A stretch of 64,000 bases of DNA from contig MAAO01000006.1 of assembly GCA_002163155.1 (NCBI GenBank), forward strand, positions 124,001-188,000. The letters run 5' to 3'. The notes under the pieces were generated by a model. The model did no database searches, had not been told where the DNA came from, and saw nothing but the letters and a program-made list of their open reading frames with translations. The position numbers were made by a program, and so were the translations under genes. How positions within the stretch are numbered: position 1 is the stretch's first letter; the number at the start of each line of letters is the position of its first letter. This DNA comes from Halobacteriovorax marinus. Its GTDB lineage: Bacteria; Bdellovibrionota; Bacteriovoracia; Bacteriovoracales; Bacteriovoracaceae. Below are positions 8,383 to 17,429 of the stretch, piece by piece.

Positions 8383-9378
8383 ATGAAAACTGAATCTGGT
8401 GTCACGCATTACGCCTCTCGTAATGATTATATTCAAAGCCGAAATACTCCCAAGGCAAGTGAACTTGTCAAAAAGAGTATCGCAGATTCCTCAAAGGGTC
8501 TTGAAGATAAAGTTCAGCTCTCAGACGAAGCGAAAGCTAAGTCGCAACTTGCAAGCGAGAAGTCAGGCCTTAAAGAAACCGTGAAAGGGAACTTGAAGCA
8601 AAATAAGACAGAATTAAAAAAGGCTTCCAAGCATCTACTTTCAGATGCTGTGAGTGTCGCTAAGAATGCTTTCAATATGCCTGGACTGGGAACAGCGGTA
8701 GATTTAGCCTCTAAGTTATTGCCCTCGAATACACCAGCTCAGGAAGTTAAAGAGATTCTCTCAATAAAGGAGAGTCCTGGCGAGAGCATTGGACCGAAAA
8801 TCATTTTTGTCAGTGGTCTTCATTTAGCAGGAATAAGTTCAGATAATGAAGGTCTTTCTGCCATGGCAGGAGAAGTTGATAATGCTCAACATTTTAGTTG
8901 GAAAGATGAAGAGTCTATCTTAAAAGAAATTAATCGGACCCCAAAGAATGAACCTCTAGTGCTTGTTGGTCATTCTCTTGGTGGTGATGCAATTGTAAAT
9001 ATATCAAATAAATTAAATAGTTTTGCCAATGGTTTTAGAAAGGTTGATTTACTCGTGACTCTCGATTCTGTTGGATTTGACAATGATATCATTCCTAAAA
9101 ACGTGAAGAAAAATCTAAATTATATTGGGAATAAAGATGCCTTCTTTAATGATGGTCCAAATATTGCGAGAAATAATTCTAAAACTGATGTGTTAAATTT
9201 TCTTAGATCTGAGAGTCATACAGAGATGGATGATTCCAATGATATTCAAGAGGCCATTTTCAACGAAATTGATTCAATTTTAGAAGCAAAGAAGAAAGAA
9301 AATAATGAAAGCCAAATGATGAAGAGCTTTCTAAAGAAAATGATGACTGAGATGTCTAGTGAAGATATTTTGAAATAA
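8383..9378 (+). CDS. Alpha/beta-hydrolase-like protein with GHSLGG motif
   Basis: 331 residues from ATG 8383; a GTG at 8347 in the same frame would add 12 residues. The first 110 residues are Lys/Ser-rich and look disordered. Then KIIFVSGLHLAG and VLVGHSLGGDAIVNISNKL (about residues 195-215) match the first strand and nucleophile elbow of a lipase/esterase-like hydrolase. An acid (LVTLDSVGFDN) and a His (ESHTEMD) follow in the right order for a triad. There is no signal peptide. The tail overlaps the convergent neighbour by 23 bp. Substrate unknown. The upstream AATATT at about 8362-8367 would give a very short leader. Confidence 0.65.
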   Translation: MKTESGVTHYASRNDYIQSRNTPKASELVKKSIADSSKGLEDKVQLSDEAKAKSQLASEKSGLKETVKGNLKQNKTELKKASKHLLSDAVSVAKNAFNMPGLGTAVDLASKLLPSNTPAQEVKEILSIKESPGESIGPKIIFVSGLHLAGISSDNEGLSAMAGEVDNAQHFSWKDEESILKEINRTPKNEPLVLVGHSLGGDAIVNISNKLNSFANGFRKVDLLVTLDSVGFDNDIIPKNVKKNLNYIGNKDAFFNDGPNIARNNSKTDVLNFLRSESHTEMDDSNDIQEAIFNEIDSILEAKKKENNESQMMKSFLKKMMTEMSSEDILK

Positions 9379-10117
9379 TCTTTTTAAGAACTTTCTTTTT
9401 TCGAAGACTCCTAATCGCTTTATCAAACTTTCTAATTTCCGACTCTTTCATACCTAGTGAATAGGATAAATGAAAATTGTAGCTCTTAACGTATTTACTA
9501 AAATCGTGAAATTTGAATTTTGACAATTTAAGTTTCTCTTTCTTTATATGGTATAGCGCCCTTAACTTTATCTCAGGGAAGGCGTCGGCCCTTCCAATCT
9601 CTAGCGCCTTTAATGCACTCGCGTGACTATTGACCATCAGCAAGTCAATTTTCTTACCTTTGATGTATTTCATTATACCTGGATAAGCAAAACCTGTTAT
9701 CAGGACAATTCTCTTTCCAAAAAGATCTCTAATAGATTTAAATTTCTTTCCTTTCAGGGTGAGTAGTTTATGGTCAACTCTAAATAATGGTTCCTTGGAT
9801 AGTCTTTGGGATTGAACACCAGACCAAACTTTTGCTCCATAATTTACCCAACGTCTTTGATTATTCTCTTTCATTATCTTAAGCATTCTTAAAAATGGGA
9901 CTTCGACAATATTGTAATCATTTTGTGTTTTAGATTCTTGTAGGATGGCTTTGAAGATATCTGTAACAACTCCTTTTATGGGATTATTTCTTTCTTCTAT
10001 CTGAAAAGGTTCAGCGGTTCTCTCAATAACAAAGTAGTTTAGTTCATTTCTTTTAAATAAATTTGCAGGAGTGTTAAATGGAAAACTAAATAGAAGGAAT
10101 AATAGAATGTATTTCAT
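9356..10117 (-). CDS. Periplasmic solute-binding protein, family 3-like
   Basis: 253 residues with a clear signal peptide (MKYILLFLLFSFPFNTPAN). The body has the two-lobed family-3 pattern: GVVTDIFKAI near residue 48, DLFGKRIVLITGFAYPG near the hinge, SHASALKALEIGRADAFPEI, and a Lys-rich C-terminal helix. Such proteins bind amino acids or similar small ligands in the periplasm. No ABC transporter gene lies nearby, so it may be a stand-alone sensor or scavenger. The 3' end overlaps the convergent hydrolase gene. Confidence 0.75.
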   Translation of the reverse strand: MKYILLFLLFSFPFNTPANLFKRNELNYFVIERTAEPFQIEERNNPIKGVVTDIFKAILQESKTQNDYNIVEVPFLRMLKIMKENNQRRWVNYGAKVWSGVQSQRLSKEPLFRVDHKLLTLKGKKFKSIRDLFGKRIVLITGFAYPGIMKYIKGKKIDLLMVNSHASALKALEIGRADAFPEIKLRALYHIKKEKLKLSKFKFHDFSKYVKSYNFHLSYSLGMKESEIRKFDKAIRSLRKKKVLKKIISKYLH

Positions 10118-10154
10118 GAAGTGATATTATATCAAGAGGTCAATAAGTACAATC

Positions 10155-10520
10155 TTACTTGCAATGATCGCTGTCTTTATTGGAGAGACCTATAGACATA
10201 TCTTCTTGAGTTATCATTAAGCAAACAGGCTCTTTAGACATTTGTGATTGATAGAGAAACTCATGTGCTTGGTAACATTCACTAAAGTCTAAAGTGTATG
10301 AGTCTTTTCTTTGAAGGGATCCTTCAATTGTTTCGTAAATAACAAGTTGATGAAAAAAACTCTGACAATCGAGAATGATTTTAGGGTATTCAAATACTTT
10401 TATTTCAAACATCGACTCAAATTCAGTATCCACATAACTTCTCACAGAGAGAAATTCAGGTGCAGCGAAAATATTAGTTGAGAAACAAAGTATGAGACTC
10501 AAGAGCATATGTTTAACCAT
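10155..10520 (-). CDS. Small secreted protein, uncharacterised
   Basis: 121 residues with a signal peptide (MVKHMLLSLILCFSTNIFAAP). Four cysteines in the mature part (CQSF, ECYQ, VCLM, HCK at the end) could form two disulfides. Not recognised. Flanked on the same strand by the beta-amylase gene (upstream) and the solute-binding protein gene (downstream), 37 nt from each. Confidence 0.7.
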   Translation of the reverse strand: MVKHMLLSLILCFSTNIFAAPEFLSVRSYVDTEFESMFEIKVFEYPKIILDCQSFFHQLVIYETIEGSLQRKDSYTLDFSECYQAHEFLYQSQMSKEPVCLMITQEDMSIGLSNKDSDHCK

Positions 10521-10556
10521 ACACTCTTTATCGGTTTATTTAAGTAAAGCTAAAAT

Positions 10557-11975
10557 TTAGTCTTTCATGTTTTCGATGATCCACTTGTAAAAATCGTAAG
10601 CTAGTGGATTTGTGGCAATGTCACTCATGTTAATGACCGTTAGACCTTGATAATTTGCTCCCTGAATGGCTTTCCACATATTGTCCCAAGGAACGTTTGA
10701 TCCTAGGTTAGCGGCGCTGGAAGTTTGTCCTTTGATGGTTAGGCCCATAGATTTTGCAACTTTTGAAACTTCGAAGACAAGGTCTTGTCCATTAGAGATT
10801 AATGTTTCCCCATCGATAATATTTCCTTTTTCAATACATGATAAATGAAGAGTTACATTTTCAAATTGAGTAAGGTCTTTAGAATTCTTAAAAGTAGAAA
10901 TAATCTTTTCGTAACCATTGCCAATTTTTTCTACATTCCAAATATCATCACTTGATCGAATTAATCCTGCATTTAATTCTGCAAGTCTATCCGAACCAGG
11001 TGAAGTTCTATTAGCAATTCCAGGAAGTTTTCCTCCAATGGCAATTCCTTTAAAAGGAGATACTTCGTCATTAAAAACTCGAATTGAGGTAGAGAGCAAT
11101 AATTCTCCATGATCTATTAGAGATTTATTATACCAATCATAAAAGTCATTTCCGTATTTAGATTTGTATTCTTCATTTACATAAAATGTCGATGCTTTTG
11201 GAGGAAGGACTTCTTCAATTTCTGTTAGCTGTACACTCCAGGCACTATTTATATTATCTAGAGTTTTATATTTCTCTTTTATATATTTTTGAAAAGAAAT
11301 CTTTGCAAGATTTGAGTAGGCTTGAAGTGAACCTCTTGTAGTGTCCTGTGCATTCAGCTCTTTAAAATTATTTGAAGGATAACGTAGTTCTCCGTCTGGA
11401 CCAAGGCCCACAGTAATTTCTGAAATATGTTCAGCTTCATTTGAAAAATTAGTACGAAATGAAGTCAGTAGTTCTTTATAATCTTCTAATACTTTATCTG
11501 TGGCCCAAACTGAGATAAAACTCTCGGACAATTCTCCTCGTTCTCCTACAAACTTTAGATCACTTGTATCTACAACATCTTTATTTGAGGATACATACTT
11601 ACTCCAGATCCACTTAGGAAGAGGGATGTAGCAGTTATCATCTTCATCTCCTCCACATTGGTGAAAAGAAATAATGGGGACCCACTTGAGTCCAGAATTT
11701 ATGATAAGTGCTGAAACCTTCTTGTAGTAATCCCAAGAGAATTCATTATCTGTGGTTTCAACTGCTCCCCACCAAATATGGGTGGCGACTGAGTTAACAC
11801 CCAGTTCTTTCATCTTTAAGAGATCTTTTTTAAAGTTATCCCACTCTGCTGATTCTGCCTGGGGATTATTGATGTCACCAATAACTGATGGTGCGAGAAC
11901 ATTGGCACTAAAATCTACCGCCATTGTAGAAAGGCTTAAAGCTATGCTCAAAAGAATGGATAAAGTTTTGGTCAT
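10557..11975 (-). CDS. Secreted beta-amylase, glycoside hydrolase family 14
   Basis: 472 residues including a signal peptide cut near MAVDFSA. Both GH14 signatures are visible: HQCGGDEDD (around residue 110; family pattern HQCGGNxGD) and GLGPDGELRYPS (around residue 205), whose Glu is the general acid. Early strand VNSVATHIWWGAVE also fits. The family cleaves alpha-1,4-glucan from non-reducing ends, releasing beta-maltose; here it would act outside the cytoplasm on starch or glycogen. Bacterial GH14 is uncommon. It sits 99 nt after tatD on the same strand. The usual N and G of the first signature are replaced by acidic residues. Confidence 0.9.
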   Translation of the reverse strand: MTKTLSILLSIALSLSTMAVDFSANVLAPSVIGDINNPQAESAEWDNFKKDLLKMKELGVNSVATHIWWGAVETTDNEFSWDYYKKVSALIINSGLKWVPIISFHQCGGDEDDNCYIPLPKWIWSKYVSSNKDVVDTSDLKFVGERGELSESFISVWATDKVLEDYKELLTSFRTNFSNEAEHISEITVGLGPDGELRYPSNNFKELNAQDTTRGSLQAYSNLAKISFQKYIKEKYKTLDNINSAWSVQLTEIEEVLPPKASTFYVNEEYKSKYGNDFYDWYNKSLIDHGELLLSTSIRVFNDEVSPFKGIAIGGKLPGIANRTSPGSDRLAELNAGLIRSSDDIWNVEKIGNGYEKIISTFKNSKDLTQFENVTLHLSCIEKGNIIDGETLISNGQDLVFEVSKVAKSMGLTIKGQTSSAANLGSNVPWDNMWKAIQGANYQGLTVINMSDIATNPLAYDFYKWIIENMKD

Positions 11976-12074
11976 TGATTACCTCGTGCTTATCTTGCAA
12001 TGCGGCATACTAGCAAAGAATGAAGTGGACTATGGCCTTGTATGTAGTAAATATACGATTTTAAGTGATTGATT

Positions 12075-12878
12075 TTATAGCTTAAAGCACTTTAATGAGT
12101 TTTCATAACAAGTTTTGAGCACTGAATTCAATTCAATTTCTTTAACTTTGGCTACATGTTCAGCAATGAAGGGGAGGTAGTACGGAGCATTCTCCTTTCC
12201 TCTGTAAGGATCGGGAGTTAAGAATGGCGCATCTGTTTCCAGTAGCACTCGATCAATTGGGCACATTCTTAGGACTTCGCGTACATTTTCGGCGGTTTTA
12301 AAAGTACTGATTCCGTTAAATCCAATATGAAAGCCAAGATCAATGGCGACTTTTGCCAGCTCAAGAGAAGAGGTAAAGCTGTGGATTACGCCCTTGCTCT
12401 TCATTCTTGGGGCAAACTCATTAAGGATTTCAATGGTCTCAGGGTCGGCATCTCTAGTATGAATAACTACCGGTTTGTCGAATTCTATGGCGATTTCTAA
12501 TTGCCTTTTAAAAACTTCAATTTGTTTTTCTTTTGGAGATTTATTGTAATAGAAATCTAAGCCTATTTCTCCCACTGCCACAACTTTTGGATTGCTTAGA
12601 TTCTCTTTGATCAGATCTACTGTAGAGTCATCAAACTTAAGAGCTTCGTGAGGATGGACCCCTTGAGTGCAGTAAACAGATTCATACTGGCTTGCTAACG
12701 CTAAAACTGAATTTAAGTTTTCTGGGGCGACTGTGATGGTAATAATTTTATCTACATTGTGGGCAAGAGATTTTTCTAGAATTTCATCTAACTCCATATC
12801 TTTGAGATAGTCCAAGTGACAATGAGTCTCAAAAATAGGGAGTTCAAATATTGGAATTTCTCTGCGTTTCTTGCCCAT
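12075..12878 (-). CDS. tatD: TatD-family metal-dependent hydrolase (DNase)
   Basis: 267 residues. Metal-site motifs seen in order: ETHCHLDYL (HxH), GVHPHE, VGEIGLDFYY (Glu), VIHTRDA (His), GVIHSFTSS (His) and LLETDAPFLTPDP (Asp). It is a cytosolic 3'-5' nuclease or D-aminoacyl-tRNA deacylase-like enzyme of the amidohydrolase fold. It lies 5 nt after the VKOR-DsbA gene, so it is probably part of that run. Confidence 0.93.
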   Translation of the reverse strand: MGKKRREIPIFELPIFETHCHLDYLKDMELDEILEKSLAHNVDKIITITVAPENLNSVLALASQYESVYCTQGVHPHEALKFDDSTVDLIKENLSNPKVVAVGEIGLDFYYNKSPKEKQIEVFKRQLEIAIEFDKPVVIHTRDADPETIEILNEFAPRMKSKGVIHSFTSSLELAKVAIDLGFHIGFNGISTFKTAENVREVLRMCPIDRVLLETDAPFLTPDPYRGKENAPYYLPFIAEHVAKVKEIELNSVLKTCYENSLKCFKL

Positions 12879-12883
12879 AATTC

Positions 12884-14029
12884 TTACTTAGCTTTCTTTA
12901 AAATATCATCAAAAATGATATAGAGTTGATTTAGAGGTAAAACACCTTCAATCTTTACTCCGTTAACTAGCATAGTTGGAGTCGATCTAATATTAAAAGA
13001 ACTTGAAAGTGCGATTATATCTTGAACTTTCTTCTTTGTTTTAGGATCGTTCATACATTCAGTGACACCTTCTTTTTTGGCATAATTATTAAGCCATTCC
13101 CCTGAAAGCTGTGCTTGGTTATTAAAGATATCATCGTGAACTTTCGCAAATTTACCTGGCAAACAAGCCGCAATATAAGCTGCATGACAGGCGAATATGT
13201 GAAGAGGCCTTTTCATAGAAGGATTACAATTGTGATCTAATGGATAGAACATATATTGAATGTTTATTTTTCCCGCATACTTCTTAGCAATAGCATGTGA
13301 ATTATTTGATAGCGCCTTACAAGCGGGACACTGAAAATCAGAAAAGAAAGTTAACTGAAGGGGAGCATCACTAAATTTTTCTGTAGCTGATGCTATTCTA
13401 TATTCTGAATCAGTACTTGGAGCTCCAAGGTTTGGTAGTCCCCAATATTGCTTTAATAAACTTGGAGCTATTTTATTAATTTGGCTTTGTTTTGTATCAA
13501 CCATCTTCCATGTTGCACCTGCTAGAACTAAAGCAAGTACCGCGTAGATTGCTACTACTTTGGGACCAATTTGTTTTAGTGAACTGTATTTGTAGAAGAT
13601 GAATAGTGCTATCCATGACAGAATATAATACACAGTACACATAGGGCACAGACCACCAAGAACGGCTAATGAGTATATAAATAAAACTAAACAACCAACT
13701 GCATTTACTAGCAGTAAAATATGGTTTGTCCCCTCTACTTCATCATCTCTAAAGAGAAATCCTGCCAGGAGCAAAACTCCCATAAGCGCCCCAAAAATAG
13801 AAATGGGGATTCCTGCAATATTTGAAGCAGGAGAATTCGTGGTTGTATCACAATTAAAAAATGCGTTTATATTACACATTGAAGAGCTGTCAGTTATTCC
13901 CGTTGGAAATTTAACTCCTAAATAATGACTTGTTAAATAAATTGAGACTCCGATCATGGCAATTGCTACTGCACCAAAAATTACGTGAGCATTAAATGAA
14001 CCATTTTTATAAAATGACTTTGTTTGCAT
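12884..14029 (-). CDS. VKOR-DsbA fusion, disulfide-forming membrane protein
   Basis: 381 residues. The N-terminal 170 form a VKOR domain of four to five TM helices with the loop pair C53/C60 region (SMCNINAFFNCDT) and the quinone-side C128-P-M-C131. The C-terminal half is a DsbA-like thioredoxin with C234-P-A-C237 and cis-Pro loop RSTPTMLVNG. Such fusions oxidise exported proteins and pass electrons straight to quinone, replacing DsbA plus DsbB. The many secreted Cys-bearing proteins in this window are possible clients. It is preceded by AGGAGAA and followed after 5 nt by tatD. Confidence 0.92.
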   Translation of the reverse strand: MQTKSFYKNGSFNAHVIFGAVAIAMIGVSIYLTSHYLGVKFPTGITDSSSMCNINAFFNCDTTTNSPASNIAGIPISIFGALMGVLLLAGFLFRDDEVEGTNHILLLVNAVGCLVLFIYSLAVLGGLCPMCTVYYILSWIALFIFYKYSSLKQIGPKVVAIYAVLALVLAGATWKMVDTKQSQINKIAPSLLKQYWGLPNLGAPSTDSEYRIASATEKFSDAPLQLTFFSDFQCPACKALSNNSHAIAKKYAGKINIQYMFYPLDHNCNPSMKRPLHIFACHAAYIAACLPGKFAKVHDDIFNNQAQLSGEWLNNYAKKEGVTECMNDPKTKKKVQDIIALSSSFNIRSTPTMLVNGVKIEGVLPLNQLYIIFDDILKKAK

Positions 14030-14037
14030 TTCTTCTC

Positions 14038-14619
14038 CTAAATTTTACTTATTAAATTCCAATTTCTTTGTTCTTTATCACCATTTCTAAAGCTTCTCAG
14101 TTCTTTGTGAGAATAAGTATCAAGTTCACAGTCTTCTATAATAATCTCTGGATAGAGACTTTTTAACTGAGAATAAACTTCTTTAGACATATCAAAATAT
14201 ATTTTACCGTCATTTGAATGAAAATTGTTAGATTTTGGAAAGTTCTCTGTAAACTCTTGCTGGACTTCATAATTTTCCACTCTGATATGAGGCCCAATGA
14301 AGGCGAAAGTAGGAGAGAGGTCCCTTATAAGCTGATTTGAAAGGATTTCTTTCTTTAATCCCTGCCATCCTGCGTGAATGATGGAAAATTCACTCGCACC
14401 AATGAGAACAATGGGAATACAATCAGCAGTTTTTACTGCTAGGGGAAAATGGTCAGAGACTATTCCGTCACCAACTTGACCAATAGAGGACTTATCTGCC
14501 TTTAGAACAATATTACTATGAGTTTGGCTTAAGTATATAAGGTCAGTTACTTCTGGAAAGTCATTCCATACTTCAAATATATGTTTATTAAATTTCTTTT
14601 CGTAAACTTTTGTGGCCAT
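14038..14619 (-). CDS. pgeF: Purine nucleoside phosphorylase / laccase-domain protein PgeF
   Basis: 193 residues, shorter than the usual 240. Key family motifs are kept: SQTHS (His), VKTADCIPI (Cys) and IIHAGWQGLKKE (His), which form the zinc site. Family members cleave purine nucleosides, and some correct mis-incorporated amino acids in murein precursors. The ATG overlaps the rluD stop (TAATG); the rluD-pgeF pair is conserved in many bacteria. The missing length is mainly at the N-terminus. Confidence 0.88.
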   Translation of the reverse strand: MATKVYEKKFNKHIFEVWNDFPEVTDLIYLSQTHSNIVLKADKSSIGQVGDGIVSDHFPLAVKTADCIPIVLIGASEFSIIHAGWQGLKKEILSNQLIRDLSPTFAFIGPHIRVENYEVQQEFTENFPKSNNFHSNDGKIYFDMSKEVYSQLKSLYPEIIIEDCELDTYSHKELRSFRNGDKEQRNWNLISKI

Positions 14620-15602
14620 TATTCAACTTTTAAAGCGTTAAGTACTTTTTGAAATATCTCTGGAGGTTCAGCTTCAAAATGTAACTCTTCTTTTGTTATT
14701 GGATGAGTGAAGCCTAGTATTCTGGCATGTAGGAAGGGGTGTTCATATTCATTAATGATTGAAGCGATTTCCTTACCCACTCGTTGTAAATGCTCTTTAG
14801 GGTTTCCATAGAGAGGATCACAGAGAATAGGACTTTTTAACAACTGGCTAAGGTGAACTCTTATTTGATGGGTTCTTCCGGTCTCTAGTTTCAACTCTAC
14901 ATGTGCGAGTTTATTAAATTGAGAGAGAAGTTTATAATGAGTCAGTGCTTCTTTACCATTTCGTACATCAGCGGCCATTTTTAATCTATTCTGTGGATGT
15001 CTTCCAATAGTTGACTCGAGCTTTCCACTTGCCGGAAAGGATCTGCCCATGGCCAAACATTCATATTTTCTCTCTATATCGTGAGTTGAGAAAAGTTTAA
15101 CCAGACCTTCATGACATTTTTGTTCTTTGGCAATTACCATGACGCCGGATGTTCCTTTGTCGAGGCGATGAACAATCCCAGGTCTCAATTGATCTCCCAC
15201 TCCCTTTAAGTCTTTACAGTGATGGAGAACGGCATTGACTAGAGTTCCTGTGTAATTTCCCGGCGCAGGATGAACGACAATTCCAGCTTCTTTATTGATG
15301 ATGATTAAATACTCATCTTCAAAGAGAATCTCTAAGGGAATATCTTCTGGCTGGGCATCAGCAGGAGCTGGAGGAGGAATCAATATATTTACAATTGTTC
15401 CAACCTCTGGAAATTTCTTTAATTCAATTTTCTTTTTTGCATTGCTTGAAGTGATATGCCCTTTTTCAAAAAGCATTTTGATGAAAGAACGACTTTGATC
15501 AGGAAGTTTGTTTGAAAGAAAGAGGTCTAATCTTTTGTAAGAGCTTTTGTCTTCATCGTTGATGGTAAAGGTAAATGTTTCACCATCAAGATGTTCAGAC
15601 AT
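14619..15602 (-). CDS. rluD: RluD-type 23S rRNA pseudouridine synthase
   Basis: 327 residues. An N-terminal S4-like RNA-binding domain (RLDLFLSNKLPDQSRSFIKMLF) is followed by the RluA-family catalytic core with GIVHRLDKGTSGVMV (catalytic Asp148), and GRTHQIRVHLSQL. It is expected to modify the helix-69 uridines of 23S rRNA. It starts 1 nt after the stop of the J-domain gene and overlaps pgeF. Confidence 0.93.
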   Translation of the reverse strand: MSEHLDGETFTFTINDEDKSSYKRLDLFLSNKLPDQSRSFIKMLFEKGHITSSNAKKKIELKKFPEVGTIVNILIPPPAPADAQPEDIPLEILFEDEYLIIINKEAGIVVHPAPGNYTGTLVNAVLHHCKDLKGVGDQLRPGIVHRLDKGTSGVMVIAKEQKCHEGLVKLFSTHDIERKYECLAMGRSFPASGKLESTIGRHPQNRLKMAADVRNGKEALTHYKLLSQFNKLAHVELKLETGRTHQIRVHLSQLLKSPILCDPLYGNPKEHLQRVGKEIASIINEYEHPFLHARILGFTHPITKEELHFEAEPPEIFQKVLNALKVE

Positions 15603-15603
15603 T

Positions 15604-16284
15604 TTAACCTTTCAGTTCTTTAATTCTATTTAAATAAGAGGTTGCCACAAGTTCTGGGTTCAGCTTTAAACATTTTGCGTATTGGTAAACAAATCCTCTA
15701 ACGTAAACCATGGCAGGAAGTTTTGAGATGGACTCTTCTTCAATATGTTTTAAATAGGTCTTAGATACTTTTGTGAGTTCAGCTAGTCTGATGATATCTA
15801 CGTTCTTGTACTCTCGAATTTCTTTTAGAAATTCACCGGTAAACTCTTCGCCTTGGCTAATTCTTTCTTCCATTTCTGATTTCTCTTCAAAATCTAGAGC
15901 GAATTTCTTAGTGGCAACGATTTTTGTCATACTTTGACTTGCTGATTTTTCTTTAGTTCCTAGTTCTGCATCTAGCTTAGAATCTGGAGAATCATGTTTA
16001 CTAAAATGAACAGTAGAAGCATTTGCGCCATAGTAATTAAAATTCTTATTGAGACCACGAGCTTCATCGTACTGTTGTCTCTTATGAGGGTCACTTATGA
16101 TCCCATATGCTTCTTCAATAACATTTAATATGTCATCACATTCATCTTTAGTCATAAGAGAGTAAAGAGCTAAAGAGTCATGAGAATAGGCATTTTTGGC
16201 CCTCGTATATCCTTGTTGAATATCTTCTTGAGTCGCTATAACTGGAATTTCTAATACATCGTAATAATTTTTTTGCTTTTCCAA
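15604..16284 (-). CDS. J-domain / RodZ-type HTH fusion protein
   Basis: 226 residues. Residues 5-75 form a DnaJ-like J-domain (YYDVLEIPVIATQEDIQQGY...AYGIISDPHKRQQYDEARG), but the HPD tripeptide needed to stimulate DnaK is not seen (AYSHDS in its place). A polar linker follows. Residues about 150-226 match the helix-turn-helix domain of RodZ (LKEIREYKNVDIIRLAELTKVSKTYLKHIEEE, then VYVRGFVYQYAKCLKLNP). No TM helix is present. It lies 15 nt after a MinD-like ATPase gene; a cytoskeletal or polar-positioning role is possible but inferred. Confidence 0.8.
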   Translation of the reverse strand: MEKQKNYYDVLEIPVIATQEDIQQGYTRAKNAYSHDSLALYSLMTKDECDDILNVIEEAYGIISDPHKRQQYDEARGLNKNFNYYGANASTVHFSKHDSPDSKLDAELGTKEKSASQSMTKIVATKKFALDFEEKSEMEERISQGEEFTGEFLKEIREYKNVDIIRLAELTKVSKTYLKHIEEESISKLPAMVYVRGFVYQYAKCLKLNPELVATSYLNRIKELKG

Positions 16285-16299
16285 AACATTGTCCTTTGG

Positions 16300-17238
16300 C
16301 TAAGAAATATTAAGTAGTCTATGAACCATTTTATCAAAGTTGTTTACTAAAGTAGAATTAGGAAACTCCATGAGTAATGGCTTTCTTCTTTTTACACTCT
16401 GCCAAACTGTGGCGTCGTAATCTAGAAAACCTACATAATCTAAATTAATACCAAAGTATTTTCGACAAATGATCTTCATTGAAAAACCGATATCTATATC
16501 GGCTTGAGTTCTCACTTGATTAATAATTAATTTTGGAGAGAGCTTTTCAATTTCCATTTTTAATTTATGACCAACTTCTGGGTTTATCTCAATGACTCTT
16601 GCAATGAGATCTGCAGGAGTTGAGTTTTGAGAAATTTTAGCATTCATCGCCTCATCGATAAGAGGACCGATCTCTAAAAGGTCTTCGACCATATTTAATT
16701 TTCGGTGATAAACACTTTTAATAAATCGATAAGTATTTTCTATACTTGTAGGTTCAGGTAATGCAGTTAAGATGCCCTGATCAGCTGAGAGAAAAAAGTC
16801 GAGAGTATTGAAAGTGGTTCCTGCTCCCAAGTCAAAAAGTACATAATCAGCACCAAGGGTATCTATCTTGCTGATGATTTTTGCTTTTTGCATTTGCTTG
16901 AGATTTGCTACACCTACATCATCTTGCGCCCCACTAATAATAGAAAGGTTTTCAATTGGAGTAGGAGTTAAAAGCTCATTTAGATTTCTAACTTTCTTAG
17001 TTAAGTAATCAGAAAGAGTTTTATCAGGAATAGGCATCCCTAGACAGGTGTGTAAGTTGGCTCCACCTAAATCTAGGTCAATAGCGACAACTTTATATCC
17101 CATAAGGGCGAGGCAAATTGAGAGATTTGCCGTAACAAGACTCTTACCAACTCCACCTTTTCCGCCACCAATGGCCCAGATTTTAGTTTTGCGCGTAGAG
17201 TCTATATTGCTGTGAATGTCTTGTGTTGAACTTTGCAT
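16300..17238 (-). CDS. MinD/FlhG-like P-loop ATPase
   Basis: 312 residues. The deviant Walker A motif IGGGKGGVGKSLVTANLS begins near residue 24. Switch-like VVAIDLDLGGANLHTCLG and DYVLFDLGAGTTFNTLDFFLSADQ follow, then the PEPTSIENTYRF segment typical of the MinD/FlhG branch. It should dimerise on ATP and position a structure or a partner at the membrane or pole. The C-terminus lacks an obvious amphipathic targeting helix. It is first in a minus-strand unit reaching at least to pgeF. Confidence 0.85.
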   Translation of the reverse strand: MQSSTQDIHSNIDSTRKTKIWAIGGGKGGVGKSLVTANLSICLALMGYKVVAIDLDLGGANLHTCLGMPIPDKTLSDYLTKKVRNLNELLTPTPIENLSIISGAQDDVGVANLKQMQKAKIISKIDTLGADYVLFDLGAGTTFNTLDFFLSADQGILTALPEPTSIENTYRFIKSVYHRKLNMVEDLLEIGPLIDEAMNAKISQNSTPADLIARVIEINPEVGHKLKMEIEKLSPKLIINQVRTQADIDIGFSMKIICRKYFGINLDYVGFLDYDATVWQSVKRRKPLLMEFPNSTLVNNFDKMVHRLLNIS

Positions 17239-17429
17239 ATTATTTTCAATCCTTAAAAATACACTTCATTATAGGAAAGAAATTTCAATATGTAAGGCAA
17301 TAAGTGGGTAAAATTTAAAGAAGTTTTAAATTAACTAAATAGAATTTATGTAATTGAATTATTTGCTAGGGTATAGACAGCCTTCAATATGGTAGTTAGA
17401 CTCGTTTTTTCAATATTAGGAGTCTTATA

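Noticed and set aside
12075-12878. Possible operon with the beta-amylase
   Set aside because: Not excluded, but a 99-nt gap and unrelated function give no support for shared control.
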